From Flavobacteriales bacterium (GTDB lineage Bacteria; Bacteroidota; Bacteroidia; Flavobacteriales_D; Parvicellaceae): a DNA stretch of 8,761 bases. Positions within the stretch are counted from its first letter, which is position 1; each line of letters begins with the position of its first letter. The notes below the pieces were generated by a model, which saw nothing but the letters and a program-made list of their open reading frames with translations, did not search any database and was not told the origin of the DNA. Shown here in pieces: positions 5,963 through 8,761 of this stretch. A program made the position numbers and the translations under genes. The DNA is taken from NCBI GenBank assembly GCA_027047735.1, contig JALTUD010000069.1:1-8761 (forward strand). The letters are read 5' to 3'.

Positions 5963-6232
5963 ATGTATTTAACACCTGAAAAGAAGATTGAATTCTTCAA
6001 AGAATTTGGCGGAGACGCAAAAAACACCGGAAGTTCTGAAGCTCAAATAGCTTTATTTACTTACCGAATTGCTCATTTAACAGAGCATTTAAAGAATAAC
6101 AAAAAAGATTTTAACACTCAGAAATCTTTGATTGCCTTGGTTGGTAAGAGAAGAAATCACTTAGATTACTTGAAAAAGAAAGATATTGAGCGTTATAGAG
6201 CGATTGTTAAAAAATTAGGTTTACGTAGATAA
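5963..6232 (+). CDS. rpsO: 30S ribosomal protein S15
   Basis: S15 is an early-binding small-subunit protein that contacts the helix 20/21/22 junction of 16S rRNA in the platform. The protein has 89 residues, exactly the usual length, and shows the hallmark segments NTGSSEAQIALFTYRI (21-36), LTEHLK (39-44), KKDFNTQKSL, LVGKRRNHLDYLKKKD (59-74) and the C-terminal KKLGLRR. It is mostly alpha-helical and very basic. The start MYLTPEKK aligns with the family start and needs no extension. It has its own promoter (5874-5899) and a leader with a hairpin (5908-5930). pnp follows 130 bases downstream; rpsO-pnp linkage is widespread in bacteria. Confidence 0.98.
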   Translation: MYLTPEKKIEFFKEFGGDAKNTGSSEAQIALFTYRIAHLTEHLKNNKKDFNTQKSLIALVGKRRNHLDYLKKKDIERYRAIVKKLGLRR

Positions 6233-6267
6233 TTCTATGCAATTGCGAGTTAAAAATTAAATTTAGG

Positions 6268-6306
6268 AAAGGGGGCTTTTGTACAGGTGTACACTAGTCC
6301 CTTTTT
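6268..6306 (+). terminator. Hairpin after rpsO, likely terminator or attenuator
   Basis: AAAGGGGGCT (6268-6277) pairs with AGTCCCTTTT (6296-6305) over 10 bp including two G-U pairs. Inside, TGTAC (6280-6284) pairs with GTACA (6289-6293), giving one long two-part hairpin. The arm ends in a short run of T (6302-6306). It lies 36 bases past the rpsO stop codon. Because pnp has no visible promoter, termination is probably partial. Confidence 0.6.
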
Positions 6307-6323
6307 GTTGAAATATAAAAGAG

Positions 6324-6347
6324 ATAAAAAGCAATTCGGCTTTTTAT
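6324..6347 (+). promoter_or_regulatory. Hairpin just upstream of the pnp start (terminator-like)
   Basis: ATAAAAAGC (6324-6332) and GCTTTTTAT (6339-6347) are a perfect 9-bp stem with the loop AATTCG, ending 15 bases before the pnp ATG. The form (A-run, GC base, T-run) is that of a weak intrinsic terminator. It could also be a processing or control site in the pnp leader: in E. coli, pnp is autoregulated by RNase III cleavage of a leader hairpin between rpsO and pnp, though that structure is not the same. The stem is certain; the role is inferred. Confidence 0.5.
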
Positions 6348-6362
6348 AAAACAATAAATAAA

Positions 6363-8510
6363 ATGAAAGTAGTTAACCAAACAATTAACTTAGGTAACGG
6401 AAAGGAGATTACCATTGAAACAGGGAAATTAGCTAAACAAGCTGATGGAGCTGTAGTAGTACGAGTAGGGGATACGATGTTGCTTGCAACTGTAGTATCG
6501 AATAAAGAGGCAAAAGAAGATATGGATTTCTTGCCTTTAACAGTAGATTATAGAGAGAAATTTGCGTCAACAGGACGATTTCCGGGTGGTTTTTTGAAAA
6601 GAGAAGCACGTCCAAGTGATGAAGAAATATTAACAATGCGTTTAGTAGATAGAGCTTTACGTCCATTGTTTCCTGATGATTATCATGCAGAAACACAAGT
6701 GATGATTCAGTTGATGTCATCGGATAAAGAAAATATGCCGGATCAATATAATTGTTTGGCCGCTGCAGCCGCTTTAGCTGTATCTGATGTTCCTTTTAAT
6801 GGTCCTGTTTCGGAAGTTAGAGTAGCACGTAAAAATGGTGAATATTTGATAAATCCAACTTTTGCAGAATTAGAAGGTTCTGAAATAGACTTGATGGTAG
6901 CAGGAACTTTGGATAGTGTTGTAATGGTAGAAGGTGAAATGACAGAAGTTTCTGAGCAAGATATGTTGGAAGCTATCAAAGAAGCTCACAAAGCTATTGT
7001 TATTCAATGTGAAGCATTGAATGAGTTAACAAAGAAAGTAGGTAAAGAAGTTAAAAGAGAATATGAACATGAGAAGAAAGATGAAGAGTTAGAGAAAAAG
7101 ATTTTTGACTTTTCATATCAAAAATGTTATGATATTGCTAAACAAGGGATTAACGATAAACATAAGAGAAGTGAACTTTTTGGAGCTGTAAAAGAAGCGT
7201 TATTAGAAACTATTGATGATGATTTTGCGAAAGAAAATAAATTCTTAATCAACCAATACTTTAAGAAAGCTCAAAAAGAAGCGGTTAGAAGATGTATGTT
7301 GGATGAAAAAATTCGTTTGGATGGTCGTAAAATGGATGAAATTCGTCATATATGGTCTGAAGCAGGTTATTTGCCGAGTACACATGGTTCTGCTCTTTTT
7401 CAAAGAGGAGAAACACAAACACTTATGTCGTTAACACTTGGAAGTAAGCTTGATGTACAACGTAAAGACAGTCCTTTGATTCAAACAGAAGAAGATTTTA
7501 TTTTACATTATAATTTCCCTCCATTTTCAACGGGAGAAGCTCGTCCGATTAGAGGGGTTAGCCGTAGAGAAATTGGGCATGGTAATTTGGCATTGAGAGC
7601 TTTAAAACCAATGTTACCTTCCAAAAAAGATAATCCTTATACTATTCGTTTGGTTTCTGAGATTTTAGAATCTAATGGTTCTTCATCTATGGCTACGGTT
7701 TGTGCCGGTACAATTGCTTTGATGGATGGAGGAATTAAAATGAAAAAGCCGGTTTCAGGAATAGCAATGGGATTGATAACGGATAATGATAATTATGTTG
7801 TTCTTTCGGATATTTTAGGTGATGAAGATCATTTAGGTGATATGGATTTTAAAGTAACCGGAACTGAAGATGGTATTACAGCTTGTCAAATGGATATTAA
7901 GATTGAGGGATTAGATTTTAATATGTTGGAAGAAGCTCTAAATCAAGCTAAAGCCGGTAGATTACATATCTTAGATAAAATTAAAGAAACGATTTCTGAA
8001 CCAAGAGAAGATTATAAACCACATGTTCCTAGAATTGAAACCATCGAAGTTCCGGATGAATCAATAGGTGGAATTATAGGTAAAGGTGGAGAAACCATTC
8101 AAGCAATTCAAGCTGAAACAAATACGTCAATTTCTATCGGAGAGCCTGATGATAATAAAATGGCTATTGTTGAGGTTTATTCTGATGATAAAGAAGGTTT
8201 AGATGAGGCTATGGCTAGAATTAAAGCTATCGCTTTTCCTCCTGTTGCAGAAATAGGAGAGACGTATTCGGGTAAAGTTAAAAATATTGTGGCTTTTGGT
8301 GCTTTTGTTGAAATTTTACCGGGAATTGATGCTTTATTACATGTGAGTGAAATCGCTTGGGAGAGAGTGGAAAAGGTGGAAGATTATCTTAAAACAGGAG
8401 AAGTTATCGATGTTAAAGTTATTGGTAAAGATCCAAGAAATGGTAAGCTGAAAATTTCGAGAAAAGCTCTTCTTCCAAAACCGGAAAGAAAAGAGAAAAC
8501 GAATGCTTAA
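6363..8510 (+). CDS. pnp: Polyribonucleotide nucleotidyltransferase (PNPase)
   Basis: Trimeric 3'-to-5' phosphorolytic exoribonuclease that releases nucleoside diphosphates and takes part in mRNA decay and RNA quality control. It has 715 residues, the normal full length. Domains in order: first RNase PH core (about 1-145) with the RNA-gripping loop GRFPGGFLKRE (71-81); an all-helical linker (about 195-310); second, catalytic RNase PH core (about 315-545) with the phosphate-site motif TGEARPIRGVSRREIGHG (390-407) and DILGDEDHLGDMDFKV (483-498), where D487 and D493 match catalytic Asp486/Asp492 of the E. coli enzyme; KH domain with the GxxG-type loop IIGKGG (571-576); and an S1 domain (about 631-701). 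Only 14 residues follow S1, so there is no RNase E-binding tail of note. No TAnnTTTG box is visible in the 130 bases upstream, so expression probably depends on the rpsO promoter. A strong terminator follows. Confidence 0.98.
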   Translation: MKVVNQTINLGNGKEITIETGKLAKQADGAVVVRVGDTMLLATVVSNKEAKEDMDFLPLTVDYREKFASTGRFPGGFLKREARPSDEEILTMRLVDRALRPLFPDDYHAETQVMIQLMSSDKENMPDQYNCLAAAAALAVSDVPFNGPVSEVRVARKNGEYLINPTFAELEGSEIDLMVAGTLDSVVMVEGEMTEVSEQDMLEAIKEAHKAIVIQCEALNELTKKVGKEVKREYEHEKKDEELEKKIFDFSYQKCYDIAKQGINDKHKRSELFGAVKEALLETIDDDFAKENKFLINQYFKKAQKEAVRRCMLDEKIRLDGRKMDEIRHIWSEAGYLPSTHGSALFQRGETQTLMSLTLGSKLDVQRKDSPLIQTEEDFILHYNFPPFSTGEARPIRGVSRREIGHGNLALRALKPMLPSKKDNPYTIRLVSEILESNGSSSMATVCAGTIALMDGGIKMKKPVSGIAMGLITDNDNYVVLSDILGDEDHLGDMDFKVTGTEDGITACQMDIKIEGLDFNMLEEALNQAKAGRLHILDKIKETISEPREDYKPHVPRIETIEVPDESIGGIIGKGGETIQAIQAETNTSISIGEPDDNKMAIVEVYSDDKEGLDEAMARIKAIAFPPVAEIGETYSGKVKNIVAFGAFVEILPGIDALLHVSEIAWERVEKVEDYLKTGEVIDVKVIGKDPRNGKLKISRKALLPKPERKEKTNA

Positions 8511-8542
8511 TTAGTTTTTGTTTTGAAATAAATACTAGTAAT

Positions 8543-8573
8543 AGGGAAAGCTTGATGGCTTTCCCTTTTTTTT
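8543..8573 (+). terminator. Intrinsic terminator of pnp
   Basis: AGGGAAAGC (8543-8551) and GCTTTCCCT (8558-8566) form a perfect 9-bp stem with a 6-base loop (TTGATG), followed at once by a T-run to 8573 and, after one G, another nine T. It starts 32 bases past the pnp stop codon. This is the clearest terminator in the window. Confidence 0.93.
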
Positions 8574-8630
8574 GTTTTTTTTTATACTGGACTATTGTAT
8601 CATTTGTGTTTTTGATACTGTTCTAAAAAG

Positions 8631-8738
8631 CATTATAAAGTGTTTTTATTTCCTTTATCCTGCTTCATAAAATATTTCCATAGCTCGGCTATGCAAATAT
8701 TTTCTTCATTGTCTAAAGAAACTAAAATTCACTTTCTT
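8631..8738 (+). repeat. Dispersed intergenic repeat, copy B (about 108 bases)
   Basis: Second copy of the repeat at 1431-1530, in the same orientation and again downstream of a + strand gene. It carries nine bases (around 8650-8658) missing from copy A. Its core is a nearly perfect inverted repeat: AAAATATTTCCATAGC (8669-8684) against GCTATGCAAATATTTT (8688-8703), 15 of 16 paired, loop TCG. Similarity fades after CACTTTCTT, close to the window edge, so the right boundary relative to flanking genes is unknown. No T-run follows the stem. Confidence 0.8.
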
Positions 8739-8761
8739 GCACTTCATTCAACACGCGTTAG

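Noticed and set aside
8597..8618. 6-bp inverted repeat GTATCA/TGATAC after the pnp terminator
   Set aside because: Short stem with a 10-base AT-rich loop; expected by chance in this composition.
1..8761. CRISPR array, tRNA, phage or defence genes
   Set aside because: No regularly spaced direct repeats, no cloverleaf-like segment, and no nuclease, integrase, transposase or toxin motifs were seen in any credible frame.

Overview
The window looks like low-GC chromosomal DNA from a member of the Bacteroidota, most likely the order Flavobacteriales. Three things point there. Coding starts lack strong Shine-Dalgarno sequences, while TAnnTTTG boxes (the -7 element of the Bacteroidota primary sigma factor) sit in front of several genes. 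The protein variants also fit: a GWxTD-domain protein, an AccD whose zinc-ribbon cysteines are all replaced, and a DAACS transporter with an enlarged TM3-TM4 loop. Finally, the order accD - rpsO - pnp is, as I recall, common in flavobacteria. I cannot fix the genus.

Layout. Bases 2-1240 hold the 3' part of a sodium-coupled acidic amino acid/dicarboxylate symporter on the + strand, cut by the window start. Bases 1241-1557 are a convergent intergenic region with two hairpins (1277-1309; a nearly perfect 58-base palindrome at 1328-1385) and one copy of a dispersed repeat (1431-1530). On the - strand follow a secreted GWxTD-domain protein (1558-2970) and, upstream of it, a predicted lipoprotein with an RlpA-like double-psi beta-barrel signature (3033-3722). 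A divergent promoter region (3723-3895) separates these from the + strand block: class I fructose-bisphosphate aldolase fbaB (3896-4954), accD (5030-5872), rpsO (5963-6232) and pnp (6363-8510). A strong terminator ends pnp (8543-8573), and the window closes in a second copy of the dispersed repeat (8631-8738).

How the genes relate. The + strand block is housekeeping. fbaB (central sugar metabolism) and accD (first step of fatty-acid synthesis) are 75 bases apart with no visible promoter between them, so they are probably cotranscribed. rpsO has its own strong promoter and a hairpin in its leader. pnp has no visible promoter and is probably reached by read-through past two hairpins in the rpsO-pnp gap. 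The two - strand genes both encode exported proteins, each with a TAACTTTG box just upstream of the start I prefer; their function is unknown.

I see no tRNA, rRNA, CRISPR array, transposase, integrase or toxin-antitoxin pair, and no evidence of a new multi-gene system. The least explained material is non-coding: the dispersed repeat pair, the long palindrome, and the leader structures around rpsO and pnp.
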